DNA from: Cellulomonas soli
GTDB taxonomy: Bacteria > Actinomycetota > Actinomycetes > Actinomycetales > Cellulomonadaceae
Direction of reading: 5' to 3'
Assembly: GCF_013409305.1 (NCBI RefSeq)
Contig: NZ_JACBZJ010000001.1
Location: 248,001 to 312,000 of the forward strand
DNA: 64,000 nucleotides
A program made the position numbers and the translations under genes. Under the pieces are notes generated by a model, which was not told the origin of the DNA, did no database searches, and saw nothing but the letters and a program-made list of their open reading frames with translations. Of this stretch, positions 53,562-62,688 are shown piece by piece (within the stretch, counting starts at the first letter, position 1; each line of letters starts with the position of its first letter).

Positions 53562-54404
53562 TCACCCTGCCAGGACGAGCGACCCGGCGGTCGACCACCG
53601 CTCCCGCCAGTCCCCGATGGGGTCGACGCCCGCCCGCACGAGCGCGTCGTGACCGAGGACCGAGTAGGAGGGCCGCACGGCGGCTCGGGTGGAGGCCTCG
53701 CTCGTGGTCGGGCGGACGATCTGCGGGTCCAGGCCTGCCGTCGCGACGACCTCGCGGGCGAACTCCCACCACGTCCCGCTGCCGCTCGACGTGCCGTGGT
53801 AGACCCCGGCGGGAGCGGCTGCGACGACGAGCCTCTCCACGAGGTCGGCCAGGTCTCCCGTCCAGGTCGGCTGACCCACCTGGTCGGCAACCACGTCGAG
53901 TGCACCACGCTCCGCCGCGACCCGGGCGATCGTCCGGGGGAAGCACGAACCGTGCCGCCCGTACAGCCAGGCCGTGCGGACGACCAGGTGGTCGGAGCCC
54001 GCCACGGCCCACTCGCCGGCCAGCTTGGTGCGGCCGTACGCCGAGCGCGGGGCCGGTGCGTCGTCCTCGGCGTAGGGCGTGGTGGCGTCGCCGCCGAACA
54101 CGTAGTCGGTCGACACCTGGACCAGACGCGCACCGACCTTGGTCGCCGCGGCCGCGAGGTAGGCCGCGCCGAGCGCGTTCACCGCGAACGCGTCCGGCTC
54201 GCGCTCCTCGGCCGCGTCGACCGCCGTCCATGCGGCACAGTTCGCGACCACGTCCACGTCCCGGACGTGGAGGCCGACGGCAACCGGGTCGGTGATGTCG
54301 AGCTCGTCGCGATCCACCCCGACGACGAGGTGCCCGCGACGGGCGAGCAGCTCCGTCAGGTCCCGACCGAGCATCCCGCTCGCTCCGACGACCAACCAGC
54401 GCAT
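53562..54404 (-). CDS. rmlD: dTDP-4-dehydrorhamnose reductase
   Basis: 280-aa Rossmann-fold reductase: MRWLVVGASGMLGRDLTELL, NCAAWTAVDAAEEREPDAFA, VSTDYVFGGDATTPYAEDD and the SDR-type YGRTKLAGE. It makes the last step to dTDP-rhamnose using NAD(P)H. ATG 54404 has GGAGGTGCC. Divergent from rmlC, with overlapping -10 elements between them. Confidence 0.95.
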   Translation of the reverse strand: MRWLVVGASGMLGRDLTELLARRGHLVVGVDRDELDITDPVAVGLHVRDVDVVANCAAWTAVDAAEEREPDAFAVNALGAAYLAAAATKVGARLVQVSTDYVFGGDATTPYAEDDAPAPRSAYGRTKLAGEWAVAGSDHLVVRTAWLYGRHGSCFPRTIARVAAERGALDVVADQVGQPTWTGDLADLVERLVVAAAPAGVYHGTSSGSGTWWEFAREVVATAGLDPQIVRPTTSEASTRAAVRPSYSVLGHDALVRAGVDPIGDWRERWSTAGSLVLAG

Positions 54405-54451
54405 GGCACCTCCAGGGACCGGGGGCGCTCGACCGCACCCCACGATCGGAG

Positions 54452-54461
54452 AGCATAGAGT
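54452..54461. promoter_or_regulatory. Bidirectional overlapping -10 elements, rmlD/rmlC
   Basis: AGCATAGAGT contains TAGAGT (54456-54461, plus, for rmlC) and TATGCT (54457-54452, minus, for rmlD), sharing the central TA. The two starts would be about 23 bases apart, with leaders of roughly 36 and 41 bases carrying normal ribosome binding sites. Confidence 0.55.
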
Positions 54462-54503
54462 CCGACCGCACGCCGACAGCACGCACCCGAGGAGACGACA
54501 CCG

Positions 54504-55121
54504 ATGACGTACCGAGAGCTCGCCGTCCCCGGCGCGTGGGAGATCACGCCCGTCCAGCACGGCGACCCGCGGGGCGTGTTCCTCGAGTACTTCCAGGCCG
54601 GCCCGTTCGCCACCGCCGCGGGCCACCGATTCTCGCTCGCTCAGGCGAACCTGTCCGTCTCGGCGGCCGGCGTCCTGCGCGGCGTGCACTACGCCGACGT
54701 GCCCCCGGGCCAGGCCAAGTACGTGACGTGCGCTCGTGGGGCCGTGCTCGACGTGGTCGTCGACCTACGCGTCGGCTCGCCGACCTTCGGGACCTGGGAC
54801 TCCGTGCTCCTCGATGACACCGACCGCCGTGCCATCTACTTGTCGGAGGGCCTGGGGCACGCGTTCCTCTCGCTCGAGGACGACTCGACCGTCCTCTACA
54901 TGTGCAGCGAGGGCTACGCGCCCGGACGCGAGCACGGCGTGCACCCCCTCGACACCGATCTGGGCATCGTGTGGCCCACGGTCGACCGCGCGGGCCGTCC
55001 GCTCACCGCGCTGCTGTCGGAGAAGGACCTCGCCGCACCCAGCCTCGCCGAGGCGCGCACCGCCGGGCTGCTGCCGCAGTACGACGAGGTCAGCGCGTTC
55101 GTGGAGAGCCTGCGCCCCTGA
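54504..55121 (+). CDS. rmlC: dTDP-4-dehydrorhamnose 3,5-epimerase
   Basis: 205-aa cupin epimerase. QHGDPRGVFLEYFQAG, the catalytic His in GVLRGVHYADVPPGQAKYV, RGAVLDVVVDLRVGSPTFG, and LSEGLGHAFLSLEDDSTVLY with the catalytic Tyr. It epimerises C3 and C5 of dTDP-4-keto-6-deoxyglucose before RmlD. GAGGAG precedes ATG 54504. rmlB is missing from the window. Confidence 0.95.
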   Translation: MTYRELAVPGAWEITPVQHGDPRGVFLEYFQAGPFATAAGHRFSLAQANLSVSAAGVLRGVHYADVPPGQAKYVTCARGAVLDVVVDLRVGSPTFGTWDSVLLDDTDRRAIYLSEGLGHAFLSLEDDSTVLYMCSEGYAPGREHGVHPLDTDLGIVWPTVDRAGRPLTALLSEKDLAAPSLAEARTAGLLPQYDEVSAFVESLRP

Positions 55122-55146
55122 GCCGGTGGCCTCCTGGCAGGGCGTG

Positions 55147-56265
55147 TCAGCCGAGCACGGCCGCCTCGAGCGCGGCCAGGTGCACCCGAGCGGCCGCATC
55201 CCAGGTGAAGGTGGCCGCACGGGCCACGCCCGCCCGCGCCAGTCGCCGACGGCTCTCGGGGTCCTCCAGGAGGGCCCCGAGAGCCTGTGCAATCTCGTCC
55301 TGCCCTGTCCCCGTGTACGCGACGGCGTCGCCGCCGACCTCCGGAAGCGAGAGCTCCCGGCTCGTCAGGACGGCCGCACCGCAGGCCATCGCCTCCAGCA
55401 CCGGCAGACCGAAGCCCTCGCCGAGGCTCGGGTAGGCGACCAGGTCGGCCCCCGACAGGAACCCCGGAAGGTCAGCGAACGGCAGGTAGCCCACGCGCCG
55501 TGCGTCGAGGTGGGCCGGGACCTCCGCCAGCGCGCCGTCGACCTCGGTGTCCCACCCACGCCCGCCGGCGAGCACGAGAGCAGGCGGGTCCACGCGATCG
55601 GACACGGCACGCACCCAGCCGCGCACCAGGGCCGGGACGTTCTTGCGGGGCTCGAGGGTCCCGAGGAACGCGACGTACCCGCCCTCCACACCGAGGGTCG
55701 CGCGCACCCGCGCCCGCTCGGTGTCGTCCACGGGGTGGAAGAGGGCCGTGTCGACCCCGTGATGCGCGACGTGGAACACGTCGGGCGAGGCGCCGGTGAA
55801 GCGGGCGACCTCGTCGGCCGTGGCCCTGGAGGGCACCACCACGGCCGCCGCGCGCCGCACCGCGCGGCGGATCGCCACCCGGAAGAAGCGGGCCTTGACG
55901 GACGAGTGCAGGTGGGGGTGGGAGAAGAACGTCGCGTCGTGCAGCGTGACGACCACGGGAACCCCGGCCCGCCACGGCATCGTGTAGTGCGGACTCAGCA
56001 GGACGTCGACGCCCTCGGCTCGGGCCAGCCGGGGCAGACCGACCTGCTCCCACAGCAGCCGTGCGGGGCGGCGAGCGATCCGCGTCGGCGCGGCCACGAC
56101 CCGCCCCGACGGGAGGAGCTCCTCGAGCAGTCCCCGATCGCGCGCCTGCGCGACGACGACCAGCTCGACGTCGAGCCGCGCGAGCGCCGGGAGGACGGCG
56201 TCGACGTAGCGTCCGACGCCTCCACGGTCGGCCGGCACCGCGGTGGCGTCGACGAGCACCTTCAT
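55147..56265 (-). CDS. GT4 glycosyltransferase
   Basis: 372-aa GT-B enzyme: KVLVDATAVPADRGGVGRYV, VVTLHDATFFSHPHLHSSVK, VAFLGTLEPRKNVPALVRGW and YPSLGEGFGLPVLEAMACGA with the E-x7-E. Close in pattern to mannosyl- or rhamnosyl-type transferases. AGGAGCC precedes ATG 56265. Convergent with rmlC. Confidence 0.88.
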   Translation of the reverse strand: MKVLVDATAVPADRGGVGRYVDAVLPALARLDVELVVVAQARDRGLLEELLPSGRVVAAPTRIARRPARLLWEQVGLPRLARAEGVDVLLSPHYTMPWRAGVPVVVTLHDATFFSHPHLHSSVKARFFRVAIRRAVRRAAAVVVPSRATADEVARFTGASPDVFHVAHHGVDTALFHPVDDTERARVRATLGVEGGYVAFLGTLEPRKNVPALVRGWVRAVSDRVDPPALVLAGGRGWDTEVDGALAEVPAHLDARRVGYLPFADLPGFLSGADLVAYPSLGEGFGLPVLEAMACGAAVLTSRELSLPEVGGDAVAYTGTGQDEIAQALGALLEDPESRRRLARAGVARAATFTWDAAARVHLAALEAAVLG

Positions 56266-56482
56266 GGACGGCTCCTGTCGTTCTCGGTCCACGGCTGTCC
56301 GTGCTGTGCGAGGCCGACGCCGATCCTACGGCGGGCGACGGGCGCGCCGGGCCGCGCGAGGACGGCATCGTCTGAGGTCAGGGCAGGCCTGCGCCTTCGG
56401 GACGGGGACGGCCGTGGACCGGGACGTCGCGCGGTAGGGTCTCGACGGCCGTGCCCGCCCGTGACGAGGACCAGGATCGACG

Positions 56483-58051
56483 ATGCCGCACTCCCCCACA
56501 GCCGAGGACAGCCTCCGGCAGGCCCGTCGTCGCGCGTTCTGGGGCGCGTTCGCAGTCCTGTGGGTGCTCGCCGCGACCTGGGCGGTGGCGAGCCCGGTGC
56601 TCTCCGGCCCCGACGAGAACGCGCACGTCGTCAAGGCAGCCGCCGTGGTCCGCGGCGAGCTGGGCGGCCGGTCGAGCGCGGACAACCCGGGCTCCGGGCT
56701 GGTCGTCGTCCCGGACTTCTACCGGGCGACCATGACCTACCCCATCTGCTTCGCGTTCCAGCCCGAGGCGACGCCCGACTGCGTGACACCCCTGCCCGAG
56801 GGCGACGCCGCCGACGACGAGGTCGAGTCCACGACCTGGATGGTGCGGAACAACCCCGTCTACTACGCGGTCGTCGGCCTGCCCACCCTGCTGCCTCCCG
56901 GCGAGAGCGTGCTCTACCTCATGCGGCTCGTGAGCGCCGGCATGTGCGCCGCAGTACTCGCCTGGGGGTTCCGTGAGGTCGCCGGGCTCGCCCGGCGTTC
57001 GTGGCTGCTGCTCGGGGTGACGGCAGCCCTCACCCCGATGGTCGTCTACCTCACGTCGACCGTGAATCCCTCCGCCCTGGAGATCTGCGCCGCGCTCACC
57101 CTCTGGGTCAGCCTGCTCGCGCTCGTCCGCGACCCCGACCCCGCCCGTCTGGGGTCTCGGGCCGCCGGGATCGCCGTCGTGGCGGTCCTGCTCGCGAACT
57201 CCCGTGGCACCTCGCCGTTCTACGTCGGGCTCATCGCCCTGACCGTCGCCGCCGTCGGCCCGTGGTCCGGCGTGCTCCGGGTGCTCCGGGACCGTCGGAG
57301 CTGGCCGTGGCTCGGCCTGACGGTCGTGGGGACGGCGCTCTCTCTCGGATGGACCGCCTCGGCCGGGACGCTCGAGGCCGGCGGTGCCGATCACCCCGAG
57401 CTCGGCTTCCTCTCGACGGCCCTGCGGACGCTCACCGACACCGGCGACTTCCTCGTCGTGTCGATCGGACGTTTCGGCTGGCTCGACACGTCCATGCCCG
57501 TGCTGGCCGTGGTCGTCCTGTGCGCGCTCATCGGGGTGCTCCCCCTCCTGGCGCTGGCTCTCGCCCGCCGGCAGGACCGGTTCGCCGTGCCGCTGGTGCT
57601 CGTGGTCGCGATCGGCATCCCGGTGCTCGTGCACGCCTGGCAGGCCCGCAGCGTCGGGTACATCTGGACGGCGCGGTACTCGCTCCCGCTGACGGTGGGA
57701 GTCCTCGCCGTCGCGGGGTTCGTGGCCCGGGACGCACGCTCGTCGCTGCCCGACGAGGCGGGTCCGCGCCTGCTGCGCACGATCGTCCCGTGGCTCGCCG
57801 TCGGGCAGCTCGTCGGGTTCGCCACCAACCTGCGCCGGTACACCGTCGGCGCGACGGGCTCCTGGCGCGACGTGCTCGACGGCGCGTGGAGCCCGCCGGT
57901 GCCGATCCTGCTGCTCCTGGCTGTCCAGGTCCTCGCCCTCGCCGTAGGGACGGTGCTGGTGCTCCGCGCCGGCACCGCCACAGGCACAGGCGCCGGGACC
58001 ACCGAACGGCCGGCGACGGCACAGGCCACAGCAGCGGACGTCTCGCCCTGA
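56483..58051 (+). CDS. DUF2142-family membrane protein
   Basis: 522-aa protein with about ten helices; ARRRAFWGAFAVLWVLAATW, VLSGPDENAHVVKAAAVVRG and YIWTARYSLPLTVGVLAVAG mark DUF2142, a GT-C-like family found in surface polysaccharide clusters. The acidic PDEN motif early in the first loop is where GT-C enzymes have a catalytic Asp. It may transfer sugars from polyprenyl phosphate outside the membrane; substrate unknown. ATG 56483 has AGGA upstream; TAGGGT at 56436-56441 may be a -10. Confidence 0.82.
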   Translation: MPHSPTAEDSLRQARRRAFWGAFAVLWVLAATWAVASPVLSGPDENAHVVKAAAVVRGELGGRSSADNPGSGLVVVPDFYRATMTYPICFAFQPEATPDCVTPLPEGDAADDEVESTTWMVRNNPVYYAVVGLPTLLPPGESVLYLMRLVSAGMCAAVLAWGFREVAGLARRSWLLLGVTAALTPMVVYLTSTVNPSALEICAALTLWVSLLALVRDPDPARLGSRAAGIAVVAVLLANSRGTSPFYVGLIALTVAAVGPWSGVLRVLRDRRSWPWLGLTVVGTALSLGWTASAGTLEAGGADHPELGFLSTALRTLTDTGDFLVVSIGRFGWLDTSMPVLAVVVLCALIGVLPLLALALARRQDRFAVPLVLVVAIGIPVLVHAWQARSVGYIWTARYSLPLTVGVLAVAGFVARDARSSLPDEAGPRLLRTIVPWLAVGQLVGFATNLRRYTVGATGSWRDVLDGAWSPPVPILLLLAVQVLALAVGTVLVLRAGTATGTGAGTTERPATAQATAADVSP

Positions 58052-58073
58052 GCTCGCGGACCGCGGCCGCCGC

Positions 58074-59186
58074 TCAGGACGTGCCGAGCGCCTCGCGGTA
58101 GACCTCGAGGTGCCCCTGCGCCGACGCCGACCACGTGTACCGCTCGGAGGCGGCCCGCAGCCGCGGACCCGCGTCCGAACCGACCGCGTGGACGAGCCCG
58201 GACGCCAGCTCCTCGACGTCGGTCGGGTCGACCAGCACGCCGTCCTGGCCCACCAGCTCGGCCATCGACGTCCCCTTCGACGTGACGACCGGGACACCGT
58301 GCGCCATCGCCTCCAGGACCGGGAGGCCGAACCCCTCCCACAGCGAGGGGAACACGAACGCGGACGCACCGGCGTACGCCGCCTGCAGATCCGCCGACCC
58401 GAGCCGCCCGAGCATGTGCACCGAGTCGGCCGGCAGCCCGCGCAGCGCCTCGCGCACCTGGCTCGCCCCGTCCCCCCAGCCGGCGGGGCCCACGAGCACG
58501 AGGTCGTGGTCGAGCCCGTCCGACGCGCATGCCTGCGCGTACGCGCGGACCAGACGGGCGACGTTCTTGCGGGGCTCGAGGGTCCCGCACCACAGCAGGT
58601 AGGGGCGACGGACGCCGTGATGTCGACGCCACCGATCGACGCGCTGCGCGGCGCCCGGGTCGGCGTGGACGCCGTGCGGCACCACGCGCACCCGTTCGGC
58701 TTCGATCCCGTGGGCCACGCAGTCGTCCCGTGTGGCGGCCGACGGCACGACGACGCGGACAGCCTCGTCCTCGACGACCCGCAGGGCGCGGCGGAAGAAC
58801 GCGTTGCCCCGGGCCGTGAAGTGGTCCGGCTCGCGCAGGAACGCGAGGTCGTGCACGGTGACGACGAGGGGCGCGCGGCTGCCCGGGACGGCCCAGGTCG
58901 TCGCGTGCACCACGTCGACGTCGCCCGTGACCGACTCCGCCCGTGGCAACCGGAGCCTGTTCCACGACTCGTACAACGCCTGCCGGGGAAGGGCGGCGAA
59001 CCGCACCGGCCCCGTCGGCGTCACGTCCGCCGGGGGCCCTGCACGGTGTCGGGCGGCGAGCCCCACGACCTCGGCCTGAGGGACCGCCGCGAGCGCGCGC
59101 GAGAGCTCCACGACGTAGGACCCTGATCCCCCGGGTACCGGCTGCCAGCACTGCTCGACGGTCAGGGCGACTCGCACGGGATGCAC
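58074..59186 (-). CDS. GT4 glycosyltransferase
   Basis: 370-aa GT-B enzyme: VRVALTVEQCWQPVPGGSGS, VVTVHDLAFLREPDHFTARG, LLWCGTLEPRKNVARLVRAY and FPSLWEGFGLPVLEAMAHGV with E-x7-E. Strongly similar in layout to the GT4 at 55147-56265, suggesting related functions in the same glycan. GTG 59186 is read from a leaderless promoter whose -10 overlaps that of the divergent GT2 gene. Confidence 0.88.
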   Translation of the reverse strand: MHPVRVALTVEQCWQPVPGGSGSYVVELSRALAAVPQAEVVGLAARHRAGPPADVTPTGPVRFAALPRQALYESWNRLRLPRAESVTGDVDVVHATTWAVPGSRAPLVVTVHDLAFLREPDHFTARGNAFFRRALRVVEDEAVRVVVPSAATRDDCVAHGIEAERVRVVPHGVHADPGAAQRVDRWRRHHGVRRPYLLWCGTLEPRKNVARLVRAYAQACASDGLDHDLVLVGPAGWGDGASQVREALRGLPADSVHMLGRLGSADLQAAYAGASAFVFPSLWEGFGLPVLEAMAHGVPVVTSKGTSMAELVGQDGVLVDPTDVEELASGLVHAVGSDAGPRLRAASERYTWSASAQGHLEVYREALGTS

Positions 59187-59192
59187 CCCGGA

Positions 59193-59202
59193 AGCCTAGA
59201 CT
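59193..59202. promoter_or_regulatory. Bidirectional overlapping -10 elements for two leaderless GT genes
   Basis: AGCCTAGACT contains TAGACT (59197-59202, plus), six bases before GTG 59209, and TAGGCT (59198-59193, minus), six bases before GTG 59186. The hexamers share two base pairs, and only 22 bases separate the two start codons. Confidence 0.65.
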
Positions 59203-59208
59203 CGCGCC

Positions 59209-60180
59209 GTGCCCCACCCGTCCACCACGCTGCGTGCCGTCGTCGTGACCTGGAACGGGGCACACCTCCTGCCTCGCTGCCTCGATTCGCTCGAGGCGCA
59301 GACGACCCGCGGGCGCATGGAGGTCGTCGTCGTGGACAACGCGTCGGAGGACGGCACGACCGGGCTCCTTGCCGACCGGTACCCCTGGGTGAGAGTGGTG
59401 AGCGCTGAGCGCAACCTCGGGTTCGCCGGCGGGGCCGCGCTCGGCATGGCGGGCGCGGAGGGGCACGTCGTCCTCCTGAACAACGACGCACGGTTCGCAC
59501 CCGACGCCGTCGAGCGCCTGCTCGCGGTCCTGGACGCTCCCGGGAACGAGCGGGTCGCGGCCGTGACCGCCAAGATCCTCCTCGCCCCGGCGGACGGCTC
59601 GTCCCCCACGACGGTCAACTCCACCGGGAACGTGCTGACCCCCGACGGTGCCGGCACCGACCGCGACTGGCTCGCGCCCCTGGGTACCGAGTCCACCGAG
59701 CCCGACGTGTTCGGCTTCTGCGGCGGGGCCGCCCTGCTACGCCGCGAGGCGCTCGCCGACGTCGGCGGGTTCGATCCCGAGCTGTTCCTCTACTACGAGG
59801 ACACCGACCTGTCGTGGCGGATGCGCGCCGCCGGCTGGACCGTCCGGTACGAGGCGGGCGCGGTCGCCGAGCACGACCACGCGGCCAGCAGCGGCGTCGA
59901 CAGCCCTCTCTTCCGCTACTACAACACGCGCAACTCGCTCATCGTCGTCACCCGGCACGGACCTCTCGGCATGGTGCTGCGCTCCTCGGCCCGCCAAGGG
60001 GCGGGCCTCCTGGCTGCAGCTGCTCGCCAGGGTGCCGGCGCCGCGTCGACCCGTGCACGCGCCCGCGGCATCGCCGCGCACCTGCGGAGGCTGCCGAGAA
60101 CGTTGCGCGAGCGTCGGACCCTGTGGAAGGGCGCCGGCGTCACCCGCGCCCGCGCCGTGGGCATCCACGCCTCCGCCTAG
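59209..60180 (+). CDS. GT2 glycosyltransferase
   Basis: 323-aa GT-A enzyme: AVVVTWNGAHLLPRCLDSLE, MEVVVVDNASEDGTTGLLAD, NLGFAGGAALGMAGAEGHVV, LLNNDARFAPDAVE and FLYYEDTDLSWRMRAAGWTV. The last segment is the acceptor-side ED motif of rhamnosyltransferase-like GT2 proteins. GTG 59209 leaderless. Confidence 0.88.
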   Translation: MPHPSTTLRAVVVTWNGAHLLPRCLDSLEAQTTRGRMEVVVVDNASEDGTTGLLADRYPWVRVVSAERNLGFAGGAALGMAGAEGHVVLLNNDARFAPDAVERLLAVLDAPGNERVAAVTAKILLAPADGSSPTTVNSTGNVLTPDGAGTDRDWLAPLGTESTEPDVFGFCGGAALLRREALADVGGFDPELFLYYEDTDLSWRMRAAGWTVRYEAGAVAEHDHAASSGVDSPLFRYYNTRNSLIVVTRHGPLGMVLRSSARQGAGLLAAAARQGAGAASTRARARGIAAHLRRLPRTLRERRTLWKGAGVTRARAVGIHASA

Positions 60181-60255
60181 GACCGGTCGCAGAACGCCCT
60201 CGACCTGCCAGTACCCTGGCACCCGTCCTGCCCCGACCCCCAAGAACGGCGTCCG

Positions 60256-62601
60256 ATGCATCTCGTCGTCGTCAGCGCGCGGCACACCGCAGCCCAGGCC
60301 CGCACCACGGTCGACAGCGCCCTCGAGCTCGACCCCGGCGCCTCGGTCCACGTGCTCGACGTCGACGGCACCTACACCGCCGCGGGACCCGAGCGGGTGC
60401 TCACGCTGCCGTTCGGCGACCTCACGCTCTCCGAGGTCCATCGGCTGGCGGCCCGGTCCGAGCCGGACGAGACGCTCGAGGCGCTGCGCCCGCGGGCGGT
60501 CCGTGCCCTTGCGGCGAGCCTGCCGCCCGGCACCGTCCTGGTGTCCGCCCGGCCCGGCGTCCTGCTGCGGGCGATCCCGACCCCGCTGCTCGCCGCCGCC
60601 GGCGTGCACGGCATCGGCCTCGCGGCCCGGTGCCGCGCACCGCTACCGGCCGACGGCACCCACCCCGATCAGGTGGACCTGGCCGAGCGGGGCTCGTACA
60701 GCACGGCGATCGTGGCCGTGCGCGGCGACGCGACGGACGCCCTCGCCGACTGGGCGTCGGCCGCGACCACCGGCGTCCAGGCCCGCTGGGCGGACGCGGC
60801 GGCCGCGAGGCTGCCCGGAGCAGTCGCGACCGAGCTCGTCGTCCTCTCCGCGTGGTCAGTGGGTCCGCAGAGCCGGGTGACCGGCCCCGACCCGCTCCTC
60901 CTCGACGGCGAGGCCGTGCACGTCGTCGACCTCTCGTCGATCTCCCCGAGCGCGCCCTGGCTGCTCGACCCGTCGCTGCCACCGGCACCCAGGGCGCGGC
61001 TGAGCGACCACGCGGTGCTCGCAGCGCTGACCGGTGCGGTGGGCGCCCGCCAGGCCCGCCTCGAGGAGACCGGACCCGAGGCCGCCTGGAGCCTGCGGCA
61101 CACCGCGGACGGGCTCCTGCTCGACGAGGCCCTGCGCCGGGCGCTCGACGCGCAGGACGCACCCGACCCGTTCGACCCCGCCCAGGCCCGTGCACTCCTC
61201 GACTGGTTGACGTCGCCGAGCTCGGCAGACGGCCTCGGCCGGTACCTGAGCTCCCTTCGGAGCGTCCGACCTGACCTCGTCGCCGCGTTCCCCGCAGTCC
61301 CGGGTGCCGACACTCCCGGCTACCTCGCGTGGGTGGCCGCGCACGCGGTCGCCGACGGGCAGCCGGAGCCGCTCGTGCGGTCGGCGCTCGACGCCGCACG
61401 CCCCTCGCTCGTGGCCCCTCCGTCCGGGCGACCGGTCCCCGGGGTCACGGTGCTGGGCTTCCTGCGCGGCGGCCTCGGGATCGGCGAGTCGGCCCGGCTC
61501 CTGACGGAGGGGCTCGAGGCGGCCGGGGTGCCGTACGCCACGGTGTCGGTCGACCGCCACATGGTGAGCGTCCTGCGCACACCCGGGGTCACCGGCGCTG
61601 CGGTCTCGACGCGCCGGTTCGACACGAGCGTGCTCTGCGTGAACGCGGACCTCACGCCCGCGGTGGCGGCCGAGTGCGCAGCCGTCCTCGACCGGACGTA
61701 CCGCATCGGGATGTGGTACTGGGAGGTGGAGGACTTCCCGGTGTCGCAGCACGGGGGCTTCGCGTCGGTCGACGAGGTCTGGGTCGCGACCGACTTCGTC
61801 CGGGACGCGATCGCCCCTCGCTCCCCCGTGCCCGTGGTGACCGTCACACCCCCGCTGCCACAGCGTCGAGCCCTGCCGACGAGGAGCCGCGCCGACCTCC
61901 ACCTGCCCGACGGGCCGCTCCTGCTGTTCTCGTTCGACCACCTGAGCACGCTGGAGCGGAAGAACCCGATCGGCGTGCTGGACGCGTTCTCGCGCGCCGT
62001 GCCCCCGGGCTCGGGCCCGACGCTCGTGCTCAAGTCGATCAACGCGGAGCAGCGGCCCGCCGATGCCGAGCGGCTGCGCCTCGCGGTGGCCGACCGACCT
62101 GACGTCCTGCTCCTCGAGGACTTCCTGAGCCCCGACGACAGGGACTCGCTCGTCGCGGCCTGCGACGTGTACGTCTCGCTGCACCGGTCCGAGGGCCTCG
62201 GCCTGACGATGGCCGAGGCGATGGCGTGGGGCAAGCCCGTGATCGCGACGGGGTACAGCGGGAACCTCCAGTTCATGTCCCACGAGAACAGCTACCTCGT
62301 CCCGTGGACCCCAGGAACGATCCCTGCCGACGCGGCACCGTACCCGGCCGGTGGACGGTGGGCCGAGCCCGACCTCGACGCGGCGGCAGCGCTCATCCGC
62401 CGGGTCCTCGACGACCCGGCGGAAGCCGTCGCACGGGGGCACCGCGCGGCGGCCGACATCGCACGCCTGCACTCGCCCCAGGCCGCGGGCGAGCGTGTGG
62501 CCGCACGCCTGGACGCCCTGCGCGCGCGCCGACGGGTCGCCGCCACGCTCCCCGCCGTGAGCTCGATCGCCCGCCGTGCCCGCCTGCGTCTGGGTCGCTG
62601 A
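60256..62601 (+). CDS. Two-part GT4 glycosyltransferase with novel N-terminal half
   Basis: 781-aa protein. Residues from about 395 form a GT4 domain: VTVLGFLRGGLGIGESARLL, RIGMWYWEVEDFPVSQHGGF, LLLFSFDHLSTLERKNPIGV and VSLHRSEGLGLTMAEAMAWG. The N-terminal 390 residues begin MHLVVVSARHTAAQARTTVD and resemble a GT-A-like nucleotide-sugar fold (VHVLDVDGTY) with a long helical insert I cannot assign. A two-domain bifunctional transferase is possible. TACCCT near 60213 may be the -10, leaving a 35-40 base leader; no clear ribosome binding site. Confidence 0.78.
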   Translation: MHLVVVSARHTAAQARTTVDSALELDPGASVHVLDVDGTYTAAGPERVLTLPFGDLTLSEVHRLAARSEPDETLEALRPRAVRALAASLPPGTVLVSARPGVLLRAIPTPLLAAAGVHGIGLAARCRAPLPADGTHPDQVDLAERGSYSTAIVAVRGDATDALADWASAATTGVQARWADAAAARLPGAVATELVVLSAWSVGPQSRVTGPDPLLLDGEAVHVVDLSSISPSAPWLLDPSLPPAPRARLSDHAVLAALTGAVGARQARLEETGPEAAWSLRHTADGLLLDEALRRALDAQDAPDPFDPAQARALLDWLTSPSSADGLGRYLSSLRSVRPDLVAAFPAVPGADTPGYLAWVAAHAVADGQPEPLVRSALDAARPSLVAPPSGRPVPGVTVLGFLRGGLGIGESARLLTEGLEAAGVPYATVSVDRHMVSVLRTPGVTGAAVSTRRFDTSVLCVNADLTPAVAAECAAVLDRTYRIGMWYWEVEDFPVSQHGGFASVDEVWVATDFVRDAIAPRSPVPVVTVTPPLPQRRALPTRSRADLHLPDGPLLLFSFDHLSTLERKNPIGVLDAFSRAVPPGSGPTLVLKSINAEQRPADAERLRLAVADRPDVLLLEDFLSPDDRDSLVAACDVYVSLHRSEGLGLTMAEAMAWGKPVIATGYSGNLQFMSHENSYLVPWTPGTIPADAAPYPAGGRWAEPDLDAAAALIRRVLDDPAEAVARGHRAAADIARLHSPQAAGERVAARLDALRARRRVAATLPAVSSIARRARLRLGR

Positions 62602-62688
62602 GTCGGACCCGACGCCGGCGCCATCGGCTACGCTCTGCCCCGAATCACCCGCCGCCGGCGAGTCCACGACGCAGGGAGCCTCGACCAC

